64,000 nt of DNA from Hyposmocoma kahamanoa. Lineage: Eukaryota > Arthropoda > Insecta > Lepidoptera > Cosmopterigidae. Position 1 is the first letter of the stretch. The number at the start of each line of letters is the position of its first letter. The notes under the pieces were generated by a model that saw only the letters and a list, made by a program, of their open reading frames with translations, did not search any database and was not told the origin of the DNA. Positions 39,201-54,200 of this stretch are shown here, one piece after another. Made by a program: the position numbers and the translations under genes. The stretch lies in the NCBI RefSeq assembly GCF_003589595.1, contig NW_020653726.1, positions 16,355,486 to 16,419,485 on the forward strand, written 5' to 3'.

Positions 39201-42200
39201 CCTTTTCTATAAAGAGCAAAGGTTTGGGTACATTTACATTATTTTAGTTTGATGCATACTTATCCTCTGTGGAATTTTGTCAGTATCATTGATAGTTAGT
39301 GATATTAAACTTTAATCCCAACAAAGAAGATAGAAAATGCTAAATTGGGAAGCGATTCAAAATCAAGTCAATATAACAATCATTTATTCCATAAGCAATT
39401 TTTTTACAATTGAAAACGACATTTTGTAAGCTAAGTTCACTGGCTGACCTCCCTGTGAAGAACGAGTAAGAAACTCTAGGGAACTCTTAGATTATATGAT
39501 GCCAGGACTAAGTTACAATTGCTCAAGTTCTAAAACAATTTAATTAATACGCAGCTGTTTAAATTCTACGACCAACTTTGTAGTCGTTACTTTTGCCTAG
39601 AAGTACTTTGCAAAGGTGTTTTCGTTTCTTTCCAAAAGAGTATGAAAAAGAAATGCCGCAGATATATGACGACATCTGCAGATGCGGACGTCGATGTGAA
39701 TTTTTCATGGTTTTCATCTGAAATCTGTAGTTGCGGATGTAGGTGCAGATGTCTGTTTCTCTTTTTTCAGAGTAAATATAGATAATTGTGGATTCGGTGA
39801 TAATTGAAATTTTATTTAAATTAAACATAATTCAATTTAAATTAAATTTGTTAATTTACATAATTTTATTACAAAAGAGATTAAAGACAGAAGGCATAGA
39901 AATATTACGACATTTATTAATACTTAAAGTTTTAGCTAGGCTGTCTTGAATGAAAAAGTTTGTAAGTGTAAACTCAATAAATTTGGTTAGAGAACAAAAA
40001 TGACGTTGCTTGCACTATACTCTGCAAATTATCGATCCCTGATTAATTAGCACTAGTACTTGGCACGTGCTTTGAGTAGGGCCTGTCCCGATGATCTTGT
40101 AGTGACCTGCTAAACATTCGCATCGCACAGAAGCTGATATTTAAAAATATGCGGATGATCCGCAATTACGGATGCAGAGGCAGACGTTAGTGGCATCCCT
40201 ATTTGAAATATTATATACATACATGTTATTATCACGCGTGTATTACTGGACAGATTTCGCGGGCGAACGATATTTTCCATAAAATATGTTCCGTAAAAAA
40301 ATACATATGGACAAATTTAAAGGAGCGCATATCTATTACTCTAATTAAAGATTATAAATGTTGATTGTTATCATTTGTGTAATACACAGACGAAATTTAG
40401 GACAAGCTGAGTTATTGTTTATAAAGAAATACTTTAGAAACTAATTATTTCTTCTACGTAATACTAACATTCCATTGCCCTACCTGTTGCAATTAATCGT
40501 GTATTAATCTCTAATAACATGTTGCGTGTTAATGCGAGGCTTTTGCTCTCAGCAACATTGTGGTCCAATAAACGCTTCTAACAGAATGGTAGTACAGTAC
40601 GTACAAAGAAATTCAATTACGGAGTAGCAACGCTATGTGAATTATTTCTCAATCATGTGTTAATAAAGTCCGTGTCAGTTGCTTCATTAGTGGAGGAAAG
40701 CGTCGTGATGAAATCTAAAGTCGGAGACGATTTTTTTATGATATCAAGTGACGGAACGAACAAGTCGTGTATTAAGCGACACGTTTGTAGCAGCAATATC
40801 TTCGCTCGCTGCGTTTCGGTTAAAGATCTGAACACCTCTTAGAGAAGCCCGGTGTCTAGGCTGCGGAACATATACCGATGCGGACAGCGCAAATCCGCGT
40901 ATGTACCTTTGACAAAAGACGCGTATCTGCACAACCAAACTTTACAGGAGAGGGATTTAACGTTATTGCATTGCATGCATATTGCATTGCACAGTAAGTT
41001 TTAATTTACGAGTAAGTTGTCTACGAACTGATAATAATAGGATTCCCGTAAATCACGCAAATTTGGTTCCCACAACATTTACACGGATTAGATTTGGCCA
41101 CTAAATTACCGAAATGGAGACTCATAATGTTACGTGTAATTGTACCATATCCCCGACGACATATGGTGTTAGGTTCAAGTCTAATAAAATACATGATGAA
41201 ATATATTTTTTTATATTATGTAGACAGCAAACCAGCATACGGCCCGCCTGATGGAAAGAGGTCAACGTCGCCTATGAACGCCTGCAACACCAGGGGCGTC
41301 ACAAGCACTTTGCCAACCCTATAGGATCCTTCTCAAACCCCTTTAGAAGGACTCCATGCTGTATGTCTGTGGGAAAACCCCGGCAGGGAAGTCTTTCCAC
41401 AACCTAAGTGTACCTAACCTAACATGGCTAATAATGATAATCGTAACGGTGCAAAGTTCACGCAATGCGTCAACAAAAAAAAAACAAGATGAGACAACAC
41501 ATTAAGTCTGTTTTAAATTCCACATAATGTATAAATTAAAGAAAACGAGAGGAAAATTGGTGACGACCTTAAAACACGATTATGTGGTAACGTTAATCAA
41601 ACATATACCTTTTAATGAATTGGTTTTTTAACTGTTGGCATTTTCGTAATTTTATCATAATTTTATAGTAAAATAAGGTTAAAAACAGAGGATAGAACTG
41701 TAATAAAGTTAATTTGGGCACCACATTGCCAAAACTAAATGTGACCGTTTTGTAGTTCCCTCGAGAGGCGCTAGATAGCATTGACGAATTGTAATTGTTT
41801 TGAATTGTTTGAAAAATCCAATGTAAATCTGAAAAAACTTTCATTTCAATTTGTAATATTAAGAACCCGTACGAATAGCGTTGTTAAGACTTTCCGTAGC
41901 ATCGTACGTTTGTATGGTAACTCTACACAAAGTTAGCATCGTGACTTGCATGTGAGCGCACCCACCATATGCCATGTACGGATGCACACATTCTCACAAT
42001 CTTGCGGTGTATTCGTGTTGCACAGCCCTGGATTCCAATATTAAGCGAATGTGTGCGTCCAGACACAAGCTGCGTTGCTACGTTTATTTAGAGTTACCAT
42101 ACTGTATCAACAGGTGAACAGGTAACAAAACTACGTAGTTAATAAGCGTTTACGGGTCGTGCTTTTATGGGAATGGCTACGAACAGAAAGAGCCTCGAGA

Positions 42201-45200
42201 ATGTACCGTGATCGCCTCCTATGATTAGGTTCGTACGCCAGGAGGTTAAAAGGACCATGTGAAGGTCCTATTTGACTATTCGAAATGTATATAAAATTAC
42301 ACTTTTTTGCAATGTAAGGGAGAGGTTTCTTAAATGATTATTATTACTTAAAAAAATTCCGAACATACCTCTTTAATCCTCTGCAATAGTGGTTCCAACC
42401 AATGGACATTGCACTCCACGTGCGAATCCAGGAAGGTGAGCACAGGTGCAGTGGCGGCGTCTGCCCCCCTCACTCGGGATCTCATCAGGCCCTCTCGTCT
42501 GTTGTTTCTAATTACACGAACCTTGCGGATCGCTCGGAGAGCTGCTCCGTCATCAGCTGTTGAATAATTATTTATTTTAATATTGATTATGAGATGAGAG
42601 AGAGAGAGGTATTGCACACTGTATGCTTGTTACATGAATTTTAGGTAAATGTATTTTGCCTATAGTGACGTGTGATGATAAATAACACAGATAGATAGAT
42701 ATATAATACACTTTATACACTTAATACACTTTATACAGACAAGAACAAGAACAGTGCATTATCAATTAAAAAAATATGTGGGCAAATCGGTCTTATCGCT
42801 AAAAACGATCTTTTCCATGCAACCTTCGAGGTTGAGGAAAGCTAATCGGAGCTGGAGACGTAGTGTGTCAATTTTACAAATAAAAATAAAGATTTATTGT
42901 ATAAATAAAAAAAATATCAACAGTGGACAATCCCGGAGCACTGAGCAACTTCGATCTATTTGTGCCAAACAGGTACGTCTACATGGGCCTATCCCGGTCA
43001 ATCGTTTGCGCCTCCCGTGCGACCGGGCTGACAACGCGCCCACGAAACGTAGTCTCACGTTGCTTAATTGTCTAGTCGCTAAGGTCTAGGATGCTGACAT
43101 CTTTTGCAACAGCATTAGCAAAGTAATTTATAAGGCAAATTTAGCGTATCAAATAAGTATGTAGTATAAATATTAGCATGTAAACGATTTACTTGTTACT
43201 ATAAGTTTACATAGTGTTTTTATAAATAAATAAATAATGGAAAATAAATGAAAAAGTAAATTTCGGAGCTACGACGACAGCGCCACGTTTGCATTTACAC
43301 TTAAGATTTAAATTTATCAACGTCAAAGCAGCCTTAAGTTGAAATTGTAAAGCGCAGAGTGCGAGAGTCTCTAAAAACTTTATGAAACTCAGTTCATGAA
43401 ACTTTTCAAAGTAATGTAGACTATTTATTAGAAGAGGCCATTTTTCCTTTCAAAAGAGCCATTGAAGTTTTATATGTTATGTTTTAATTAACGTTTATTG
43501 AGCCGAGCCTTCACTAGTTTTATACACTGTAATAATAATGTACCTAGTAGTAGTAGAGCTACCGCCACGTTACCTATTTCTGCCGTCAAGCAGTAATGTG
43601 AGCATTACTGCGTTCCGGATTTGAATAGTAAGTGTGTTGACGAAATTACAGGTACATGAGACTTGTCAACTTGTGTCTGACTGTTATGAACAGGCGTGTC
43701 GCTTACCATCAGGCACTTGTTCGTCCCGTCACTCGATTTTATTAAAAAAAATCATTTATAACATAAATATAGTATAGTATTTATGTAGCAACATGATAAT
43801 GTATTGTCACCTTACACAAAAATACACAATTGGTTTTTATTATCAATCGCAATTACGAGGTGTACATATTTGTGTTTTAAGAACTAAATTATGAGAATTT
43901 TTATTTCATAAAGCCTATTAAAGCCCGAGACAATCAAAGACATGAAGGCTAATTATTGTCTTGCAACATTCACCATGTGAAACGAATTCAATTTCAAACG
44001 GTCCATTGTTTGCAAGACAATTAGTGCGTAATACAATTAGAAATTAATTATTGTTTCTGAACTAGGGTCTATTTACCGGGTTTATAATAATAACATTTGT
44101 TCACTCTCATAAAAGGAAGGTTTTATAAGTGTAAATTAAATATTACGTGAATAAAACTGTAGTGTACCTTGCAGGTAACATAACCTGTATAGGTCTGCAG
44201 GTCCTTTTACAATTTACATCTATTTATGACTTGTAGAGTGTAAACGATTGAAACAAAATATATTTTTTAATTATATTAAAAATATGTTTTTTTATAACTA
44301 ACGTAAAGTCGAAAGTTTATAAGGCTTTAGACGACTCAATTCAAATCATCATTATTTCATGGGTAAGCAAATTACACTTGGAATCGTCATATTTATTACA
44401 CTCTACAGCTCATTCGTAAGGCAGATTCCCCTGAGAAGAATGAGCAAAAAACACTAGGGGTTGCTCTTTGTAAATATACGTTCTGACTGTTCTAATTGTC
44501 CCTACACGGTCAATGTTTAAGCCTAACATACGCATATCTTTATCGGGCACTCATACATAACTCAACTGTCTGTACATGTGAAAGCAATGCCAGATGAAGG
44601 TATGCCAGGTACAGGTGTGTCAGGTACAGGCATACCAGATAACGGGTGTGCTAGCTACCGCAGGTACTAATAAGTGTATTTTAGCCCTTATTGTACTTAT
44701 TAATTCACAAATACTTACGATTATCACTAAAGTCATCTACGAGGATGATTTCTTTGATCAGCTCTTCAGGACTTCTATTCAAGACACTGTAACAAAGCAC
44801 ATCATTTTCATTTTTATTATAAATGAGTCGCTGAGACAGACAGAGTTTAATACGATACAGCACAGTACGTTAAAAAATATTACTAAGAAGGTTTTCAAAA
44901 AATTATGAATTAACTTGCAAATCTCTTTTCCTCTGCGAAATATGTTTTAGGGCCATAGTCTACGCTGGCTCAATGTGGGTTGGAGACGTGACAAATTTCG
45001 ATGAGTTTTCTTGCTTTTCTGTTCAAAAGATAGTCATTGCTGCTATGCGGTACAACTAGGGCAGTTGGTGTATCTCATCGAGTATATAACCAGAAATAGA
45101 GACGAAATAAGGGCCACATATTCCTGGTAACTCATTAGTGATACATCACTTATAAATATCAACTCTCGTTTGTACTGAAATTACAAATTAGACAGCAGAA

Positions 45201-48200
45201 ATAGTACAGCGCCAACAACTGATCTTTGTATACGTCTCCGTATATTCCAAAAATATTCTGTATTTATTGTAATAAAGATATCTCTAACAATGGCGTGCTG
45301 TTCTATTCGGTGGTGTGGGGGAAAAACAGCAAAACATCTAATTACAAAACAAACGGAATCACATTTCATCGGTAATTAAATATGTAATTTTTCAATTATC
45401 GTCCATTATAGCAAAGCTCAAGTTAACAGGTCTTTTTGAAGTGAAACAGTTGACGACACCCGTCAATTGTCACATACCTATGACTTTAATTTCTACGTTA
45501 GGCGAATGTTAAGTAGCAATTCCTTTTGTTAACAGTGAAAAAAATGTGCACATCGAAGAGAGTTCAGAACCCAGGAAATTTAATTGCCTCTGTAGCCGAA
45601 CGGTTGCCAAACTGGACTGCCATATAAAGGCCCCGGGTTCGATTCCCGGGCCAGGAGAAATATTTGTATGGCCTACATTTATTTCTCTCATGAGTTTGGG
45701 TGTAATTAATGGCGGTGTAATATGTATGTCCATGGCAACCGCGATACAGGGTTTCCTTAGGGGCTAGGAGTGCGTTCGTTAAAAATAAAAAATAAATGAA
45801 GGGATAGCGGAGAAAAAAACATTGAGACTTAAGGTCCCCATATAGACGATTTCTCGTTTTGATCGATTCGTCACGATCGATCGATCAATCGTATCTCTCT
45901 GAAACGACGGACCGTGAAGACAAATCGTTGACGACCTCGGTGGCCTAACGGTTTGCACTGTGGGCGCTGGATGTGGAGGTCCCCGGTTCGATTCCCGGTA
46001 GGACCAATTTGGGAAATAAACTTTTCTAAATTGGTTCTAGTCTGGGTGTTCCGGATAGTGCCCCGAGTGAATTCCGTAGCTCTGGTATGATTATCACTAA
46101 TATCAGGTTGCTTACCACGGTATGACTTCTTTTTATTTTCCCGATATTTCCGAACGGTTGCACTCTCCATGGTCACGGTTTGACTCTCACGGGTTGAGTC
46201 AGCCCATGACCATGCAGCGTGCAACCGTTCCGAAATATCTGGAAAATAAAAAGAAGTAATACCGTGGTAAGAAACCTGATATTAGTGATAATCATTTCTA
46301 GCCTGCCGGACGCGACAAGCACCCATCAGTTACCCGCCGCCCTTACTATTTCATCTATGGATCTCCTCATTTCCGATTCGATCGCGTAAAGAAATGCCGA
46401 GCATTGCTCGCTCCATAGCTCGTTGAATCTCACACTCATAGTACAGGGTATTCCTTGGTTTGAGACCAGGTAATAGACATCTTTCATAATCACACGATTG
46501 TCAATAGTCTCGCATTTTTTTATGTACACACTCATAGCCCCGTTCTGGGGAGACCCTGTGTCGCTGGTGCCATGGATACACACATAGACAACCACAAATT
46601 AACGCCCAAAGTCACGACATAAATAAATGTAGGTCATAAAAAACCCGAGACGTCTTCTGTGGCAGTCTAGCATGGTAACCGTTCGGTTAGATAGAAGATA
46701 GAAGTTAAAGAACTTGACACGTTGCTTCAAAGATTCAAGAGTTTCTACCACAAGTAAAATTTAAATAAACATTGTATTAGAATGCTATTACTTTGCATTA
46801 TAAATGAAAGCCTTCAAACATATTACTTTATTAATCACAACAAAACGGTTAACGATAGAAAGCCACTCTCGATTATGTAACATTAATCATTAACACACGA
46901 ATTTTATTAACTAAATCATAATAATTCGTGCATCGTTACGTCATTTATGGCAGTTAATGGTTGTTATTAATGGCTAACGCCGGGCGATGGGTGTGCCGAG
47001 GTTTTGATATTACATTTCTTTAAGCTTTTAGGGCCATTCCAAGCTTATCTGTGAGTGTCATAGTTGATCATTCTCAAACTAGTGTTCACTACCTAATATC
47101 GGTGACAATTTTTATTCTTTCAATATTATCGTGTAGTTAATAAATTATATTTCACGATACAATAGTCGAATATTAAATAATATTGCACGATAATAAAACC
47201 GAATACTTAAATAATAAAATTTGCCACGGAAACACTGGTAATAAAGAAGATGACAGTAATTTAGTACCAGTAGAGGTCCTTGTGAATGAGTTCGTCCAAG
47301 GAAGTACTGCCACTTTATTATTTCTGCCGCCAAGCAGCAATGTATGCATTACTGCGTTTCGGTTTTGAAGGGTAAGTAAGGGTGCTGGTGAAATTACAGG
47401 CACATGGGACTTTTCAACTTGTCTCAGGGTGATGGGCGCAGTGCGGCAGTGCCTCTCAGATCTTTGCGATTTAAAGCTCTGTGTGGCACTACATCTGTCA
47501 TGGACAGGCGTGTCGCTTACCATCAGACGAACGACTTGTTGGTCCCATCACTTAGTATTATAAAACAAAATGTAGTGAACACTAGTCAGAGAATGACTGT
47601 AGTAAGTAAAAAAGGAATAATTTTGTTTTTTAAAAAATAAGAGCGACGATGGAGCATGCACACCTAAATAATAATCATTCACATTCGCCTTCAAAAGGCC
47701 CAAGTTATAACGTACAGGGAATAAGACTGCAGGTAGGGAATTTCACTCCATAGCCGTTTGCCATTTAAATGTGGAAGCGAAACGCTTCGTGTGAATCCTT
47801 GGAATAGCCACAACATAGGGTTGAAACCCCAGCTAACGCCTAGTCCTCCGATTATGGAAAGATAAAGGCGGAATTAAGTTATGCAATTCCATCGCACACC
47901 CTCCGTAATATATCTTGCAGAATACCGATAAGTAGGCAACTTTACGGCGCTGTTTAAGGCTCACGCCAACTAAGTCCAAGTCACCTATAAGCCTCTAGAA
48001 CAGAGGTTCTCACGTGCCATTTTTTTTTGTTTTACGTAGATCCCCTGCCTTACCTAATATTTTTTTTTTTTACAAATTCATCGCTTCAAATGTATACACC
48101 TGACACATATATTGAGAAACTTTATGAAAAAAAAAAATAGATTTTAAGTTTTACATATTTATCTAACCGAATATCTTGTTTGTTGTGAAATGTTTAAAAA

Positions 48201-51200
48201 CGTCATAGGCAATTTATGTCTATTATAAGAAAGTATTATGGTATCTACATAGGTGTAATGTAGATTATTCCATTTATAGAAAGCTAAAATTTTGGCCATG
48301 GCATGCCTAATTGGGTTGCATTCTGGTGAACCCCATTAAAGTCTCCTACACCCCCTATTTTTTTACGCTGACAAATGCGCCTTCTAGGTTGAAGTGTACT
48401 CCTGGGGATTAATATAGATTACTTTGGGAACCATAGATCTAGACTATGGGTCAACAGCAGCTTGGCGTATTATAAGACAGTTTATGATTTATTATTAGAT
48501 AAATAGTAAAGACAGTTTATGCCTTATAATACGCCAGGGGACACAATTATGGCATACCGTATTTTTTTTGGAGGAGGTCTTAAATAGTAAATGTAGAAAG
48601 TTATTAAAAGCTATAAATCACGTGATAATTTCACAGTATTCACCTGACAATGGTGCGTAGGAGCGTCGACCGTGCTTCGTTGTGGAACGTTATTATGACG
48701 CTGGTCTGTGGTAAATCCGCTTCGTATTTCTTCAAACGGCACCTGTTTATACAAAGCAAACACTTTAATGCATTTTTATAGAATCCTCGATATCGTGTTG
48801 AGTATAAATTTCCCTACATGTCAAAGTGTAAGAAATTATATCGAGATCGTTAAACAAAAATTAAAATGCTAAAATGAAAAGTCATAATAATTTAAAAAAA
48901 TAACCATTCATTAATAATAAATATTGTTATCTGTGAGAAATCTATTTTTTCACTCAGTCTAAGCTAAGGTACCTTTACAGACACCTGCAGCTGACTAGAG
49001 ATGTCGCTTTAATTATTGTATTTAAGTTTATTCAATGTCACGATGTTTTACTACCATGATATTCAATTATTTTTTTATGAAATTACACACAGATGGCGCT
49101 ACGGCAAAAAACCGTTAAAAAACAAAAAATAAATATTGTTATCATTCATAAATTATATGACAATAAATCTTACTATATACAATAAGGATTTCTGCATAAT
49201 AAAGTGATATAAGTCTATATCATCTTTTAGCGAGCCACTTTATGAGAGGTGGTCATCGTCGCCCATGGCTAGGAATATCTGCATCATCAAATGAGCCTAA
49301 GCATTACCATTGAGAGGCCTGTTGACTTTTCTAGATTAGCCTTATTAGATTCCCTCTTTTATACCATGTGACGAGACAAACATGCCTGCTGGTAGGCGAC
49401 ACGTCTGTCATTAACAGTTGCATTACAAAGACCAGAAAGGCACTGCCACATAATTTGAAAAGTTCCACGTGTCTTTAATTTCCCTGTTACGTGACAGGTG
49501 AAATTTACTCACGAACATAGGTCATTCTCGAATTAGAGTTCACTGCCTAAGTTTGTTGTCAATTGTTATACACGAATATTTAAATAATAAAAATTGCCAG
49601 AAAAATTAGATAGTGTACACTAATTCAAGAATGACCCACATAAGGTAAGGTGGAGACCGTTTTTGAATATATTGTTTTTACCTTACAAGTTTTAGTTATA
49701 AGTTCAAACACCAAGGTTGACCATAAAACAGTTGGCGATGTCGTTGATATAAAGAACGAGTTTTTTTTATGATATCAAGAGACGGGACGAACTAGTCGTG
49801 CGCCTGGTGTTAAGCAACACCCTGTCCAATTTAAATCCTAAAGGTCTGAGGGACACTGTCACTGCGCTCTCTACCTTGAGACTTAAGTTGACAAGTCTTA
49901 TGTGTCTGTCATTTCACCAGCACCTTTACCCACCATGCTCACATTACTGCTTGTAAGGTGGCAGTACTTCCCTGGATGAACTCTTTCACAAGGACCTCTA
50001 CCGCTACTATATATGTAGCAAAAAATTTTCAATATTTCACTTTTATTAATAATAATAATAACGCACGCACTCAACATGGCCCCGCAGTAGGGAAACCTTG
50101 TGTCGCGGGTGCCATGGACACACACATAGACAACCACAAGTTACACCCAAACTTACGAGAGAAATAATATAGGCCATACAAATATTTCTCCCGGCCCGGG
50201 AATCGAATATGGTAACCGTTCGGTCACGGAGGCAGTTAAACGGACATAAACCTTTTTAATTCCGAATCCGCGTCGATAAGTATGGTGACTCCCTTACACA
50301 GAGGGTGGATGGATGAGGAGTAGTTTAGGAAATAAATTTGTTTAAATTGGTTCTGGTTTGGATAATCTGAATACTGCCCTGTAGTGAATTCCGATGCTCT
50401 GGTCCTCATAGTACAGGGAATTAGCTAATTGTTATAAGGTAACCCACCGCGCACCAGCGTCAGCATCTTGCCAAAGCACGCACAGCGTCTTGCCAACGCA
50501 CGCACAGCGTCACATAGCGTACGCGCAGCGGCCACACAACATCAGCATTGAGCGTCACTTAGTGCGCGACTGCGAAATAATACCGAACATTGAGTATACG
50601 CCGCGTTGGCGTTGCGTCGTTGTCGCGCGGACGTTGACGTGTCGACGCTGTGCGTGCGTTAGCAAGACGCTGACGCTCGAAAGACTAGTGTGGCGGTTTT
50701 TAATTGGTGTGTTTGTCGGGCACGTTACCTACTACTATCTATAGTTAGTGATACACAGGTGAACGATCACGACCTTGTAAGGTCGACTCAATTTACGGGC
50801 ATATAGGCTGTAATGAAATAAACGGTACAGGTACGGTAACTAAAACAAGAAAACATGTTCTGTCCGAATTTTAAAACAAGTTTTATTTATGACGACTGAC
50901 AGCTGTCAAAAATAGGAAAATGTCTGTCGTGACTATGGGGCCTGTAAAAAACCCGTTGCTTCGCTGGAAAAAACAAATGTACGCCATTTGGATATAGAAA
51001 AAACTAAATACACTTTCAATGCGTAGCAATCGCGAATACCTGAGAATTTGATAAAAAAAAAGGCCGGAGAACCAAGAACTGCTGCCAGAAAACTAGGCAT
51101 ACTTTTCAAGGTCAGGCGGTACTTCACACCTGAACAGCTTTTAAATCTATATAAAGCACAAGTTCGATCCTGTATGGAGTTCTGCTGCCACCTTTGGGAC

Positions 51201-54200
51201 GGCTCTGCCCAATACCAGTTAGCTGCCTTGGACTCGGTGGAGCGTAAAGCAAAGAGACTTATTAACAATAATCCTCTTGTGGAGTCGAAGCTCCAAAATC
51301 TCGATCATCGCAGAAAAGTAGCCTGCTTGTCGGTTTTCTATCGGATACATTTCGGGGAGTGTGCGCAGGAACTTTTCAATTTGGTTCCGCCCTCACCGTT
51401 CCTCCTTCGGTCGACTAGAAGGTCCGGAGCACTCCATTCTTATGTCGTTGATATTCCACCTATTCGCACTAAGCGCTTTGCCTCCTCCTTTCTGATGCGT
51501 ACGGCAAAGGAATGGAATGCTCTGTATTTCCCGAAAAGTACAATTTGGGGCTATTCAAGGCTAGAGTGAATAGGCATTTTTTAGGCAAACGCGTCCCATC
51601 GTCGGTCACATCGTCGCTTAACATCAGGTGAGATTGTGGCCAAGCGTGTGTCTATTATATATTAAAAAAAAAAAAAGAACTTTGTTTTTATTTTTTTATT
51701 ATAACATCTAGTGACGGGACGAACATGTCGTGCGCCTGATGGTAAGCTACGGATGGAAAGATCTCGGAGGCACTGCCACAGCGCCCGTCACCCTGAGACA
51801 TAAGTTAACAAGTCCCATGTGCCTGTAATTTCACCAGCATTCTTACCCTTCAAAACCGGAACACAATAATGTTGGCATTACTGCTTGGCGGCTGAAATAG
51901 GTGAGGTGGTAGTACTTGCCCTGGACGAACTCCTTGACAAGGAGCTCTTCTGCTACTAAAGCTTGCAAAGGAGGTCAAAATATTTAAGTCAATTAATCAG
52001 CTTATTTTTCTAAATAAAGTTGGCTCCTATTAAACATAAATTGAGTTTGTTCTTACATAGCTGCCATGCAAAAATGTACATAGGTACGTTTGCTAGGATC
52101 ATTTTGGAAAGGATTTTTTCTAAATTAGTTCTCGTCTGCGTGTTTTTGTAGTGCTCTGGAGTTAATTTTATTTGTTATTTGTTCATAGAGAATACCCTAG
52201 TTTGAGTAATTGGTATAGTTGTCTAAACAAATGATAAATTTGAATAACAATTCTGTTAATTCAACCACTTACATATCATATTATCATTTACCGTAAGAGC
52301 AAGGCAAAACCGACCTCTGAGCTCTAGTTGACCTCAGACTCTAGATGTAGAGAGCGTAATTACTTTTAACTGACTGTTATATTAGATGGAATGTAACAAG
52401 CGTATTGTGAGTTTATATTATGGTTTAATGACATCGCATAAATTCATTGGAAAGCGACCGTTCTAGGGCTATTGGTAGATAACTGTATCTACCAATCAAA
52501 GAAGACGTGCTTTAGCGAATTCATAAATTCGTTTATTTATTTAATTACTAGCTGGTGCCCGTGACTTTGTCTACGTAAAATAAGTGCATCGAGTAGTCTA
52601 CTGGACTATTCACTTGATCAATGATTGGTTCTCCATACAAACATACGTCGCCTGTTTCAATCCCTATAAGCAAAGTAAGTGACAAGACAAAAAGCCCAAG
52701 TGAAGAAATAAATTTGTCACAGATGGTACTAGGGCAAAAAAATCGTTAAAAACCAAAGAACAAAGGTTTGCAAGAAGCACATAGCAAAATTTGTAAGGTT
52801 TGCTGGTTCGTGGCTTAATTGGCAGAGCATCTCGCACGGATTGCCTGAGAGTGCTGGTTCGAATCCAGCCGGGTCGAATGAATTTTTCTGAGTGTTCGCT
52901 CTTTGCTATTAATAATTATAACAAAGTTTGGTGTAATTTCACAAAAAAAAATTGAACATCATGGTAGTAAAACATTGTGACTAGGTCCATCTATCTCTAT
53001 CTATGGTCAAATTTCAGGCACATGGGACTTGTCAACTTATGTCTCAGGGTGACGGGCGCAGTGGCAGTGCCCTCCAGATCTTTGCGATTTAAAGCTCTGA
53101 GTGGCACTGCAACTGTTATGTACAGGCGTCTTACTTACTTTCAGGCCCACAACTTGTTTTACCCGTCACTTGATAATATAAAAAAACATTACCAAAATTC
53201 ATCAAATTTAATCTTAACGGCTTTGACGTGAAATCGTAACAGACAGAGTTTCTTTTGCATTTATAAATTTAGTTTAGGGTTTATTTTATATTACATGATA
53301 CATACAGTTTCAACTACAACATAATATATAAATAGTAGGGGAACAGTTTCCCGCTGATAGATGTTGAGTTGAATAAAACGCACATGGATAATATAGTCAT
53401 TTAGTAGCAGCAGAGCTCATTGTGAATGATTTCGTGTAGGAAAGTACTGCCACCTTACCTATTTCTGCCGCCAAGCAGTAACGTTAGCATTCTGTGTTCC
53501 GGTTTTGAAGGGTAAGGGTGCTGGTGAAATCACAGGTACATGGGACTTGTCAACTTATGTCTCAGAGTGACAGGCGCAGTGGCACTGCCTATAAGATCTT
53601 TGCGATTTATAGTTCTGAAAGACACGCTCACGACTTGTTCGTCTGTCGCTTAGTATTATAAAATTATATATACTTACTTTAAGCAGTCTATAACAGGGTA
53701 GTTGCTGATGAAGGTTTTTTACATTAACATCAGCGGATGTTGATTTAATGTATTTAAACAACTGCGAAAAATTTACATCTTTACTGAATCTGTTTGTCAT
53801 GGAAAACCTTTCTATTTTCTTTGGTATTGTAATAAAATATTATTTCAATGATTTTGTAACATTTATAACAAAAGAATCAATCTTCACGAAAACAATCATT
53901 CTGCATAGCTTCGTAGGGGAGTTTTATCAAAGTTATATGTTTAAAACAACAACTGAGCTTCTCTTCCGGTTTACAGTCTATTTCTGGAAGGTTCGTAAAT
54001 TATTCCAACATGCCTTTTAGGTCATGTCACGACTTGAACATCCGCAATGAGTATCAGCATCGATATTAATGTGGATGCTGATGCCAATACTTTAATTTAT
54101 GCAGATTATCCGCGGATGCGGATGCTAATATTTGCAACAACCCCGGTCTATAAGTAGGTCATACTCACACTGCTAACCTGTTTAAACATGAATCTTAGAA

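Larger units (their letters stand above)
21751..42368 (-). other. Pgant2 intron 4, 20.6 kb
   Basis: The largest intron, filled with MITEs, SINEs, LINE tails and unassigned AT-rich DNA. No nested gene on either strand was convincing. Stretches where I recognise nothing: 22341-25636, 25811-27019, 31611-33720, 35441-36075, 36125-37059, 37881-38584, 38920-39639 and 41421-42368. Confidence 0.7.
44787..48643 (-). other. Pgant2 intron 2, 3.9 kb
   Basis: Dense cluster: SINE B (45593), SINE C (45932), a foldback MITE (46087), SINE B inverted (46520), family A (47263) and a LINE tail (47641). The stretches 44787-45592, 46691-47262 and 47916-48643 show nothing recognisable. Confidence 0.7.

Noticed and set aside
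42754..43089. 111-codon open frame in a Pgant2 intron
   Set aside because: No recognisable domain, basic low-complexity composition, no splice support.
45593..45660. Functional tRNA gene
   Set aside because: tRNA-like head of SINE type B, followed by the shared SINE body.
45871..46224. 117-codon minus-strand frame
   Set aside because: It lies across SINE C and the foldback MITE.
46326..46595. 89-codon minus-strand frame as a small gene
   Set aside because: The first part is SINE B; the remainder shows no family I know and has no start or splice evidence. Possibly old LINE coding sequence.
51048..51569. 173-codon plus-strand open frame as a gene
   Set aside because: It is the frameshifted, 5'-truncated C-terminus of a CR1/jockey-like LINE with a poly-A tail, listed as pseudogene.
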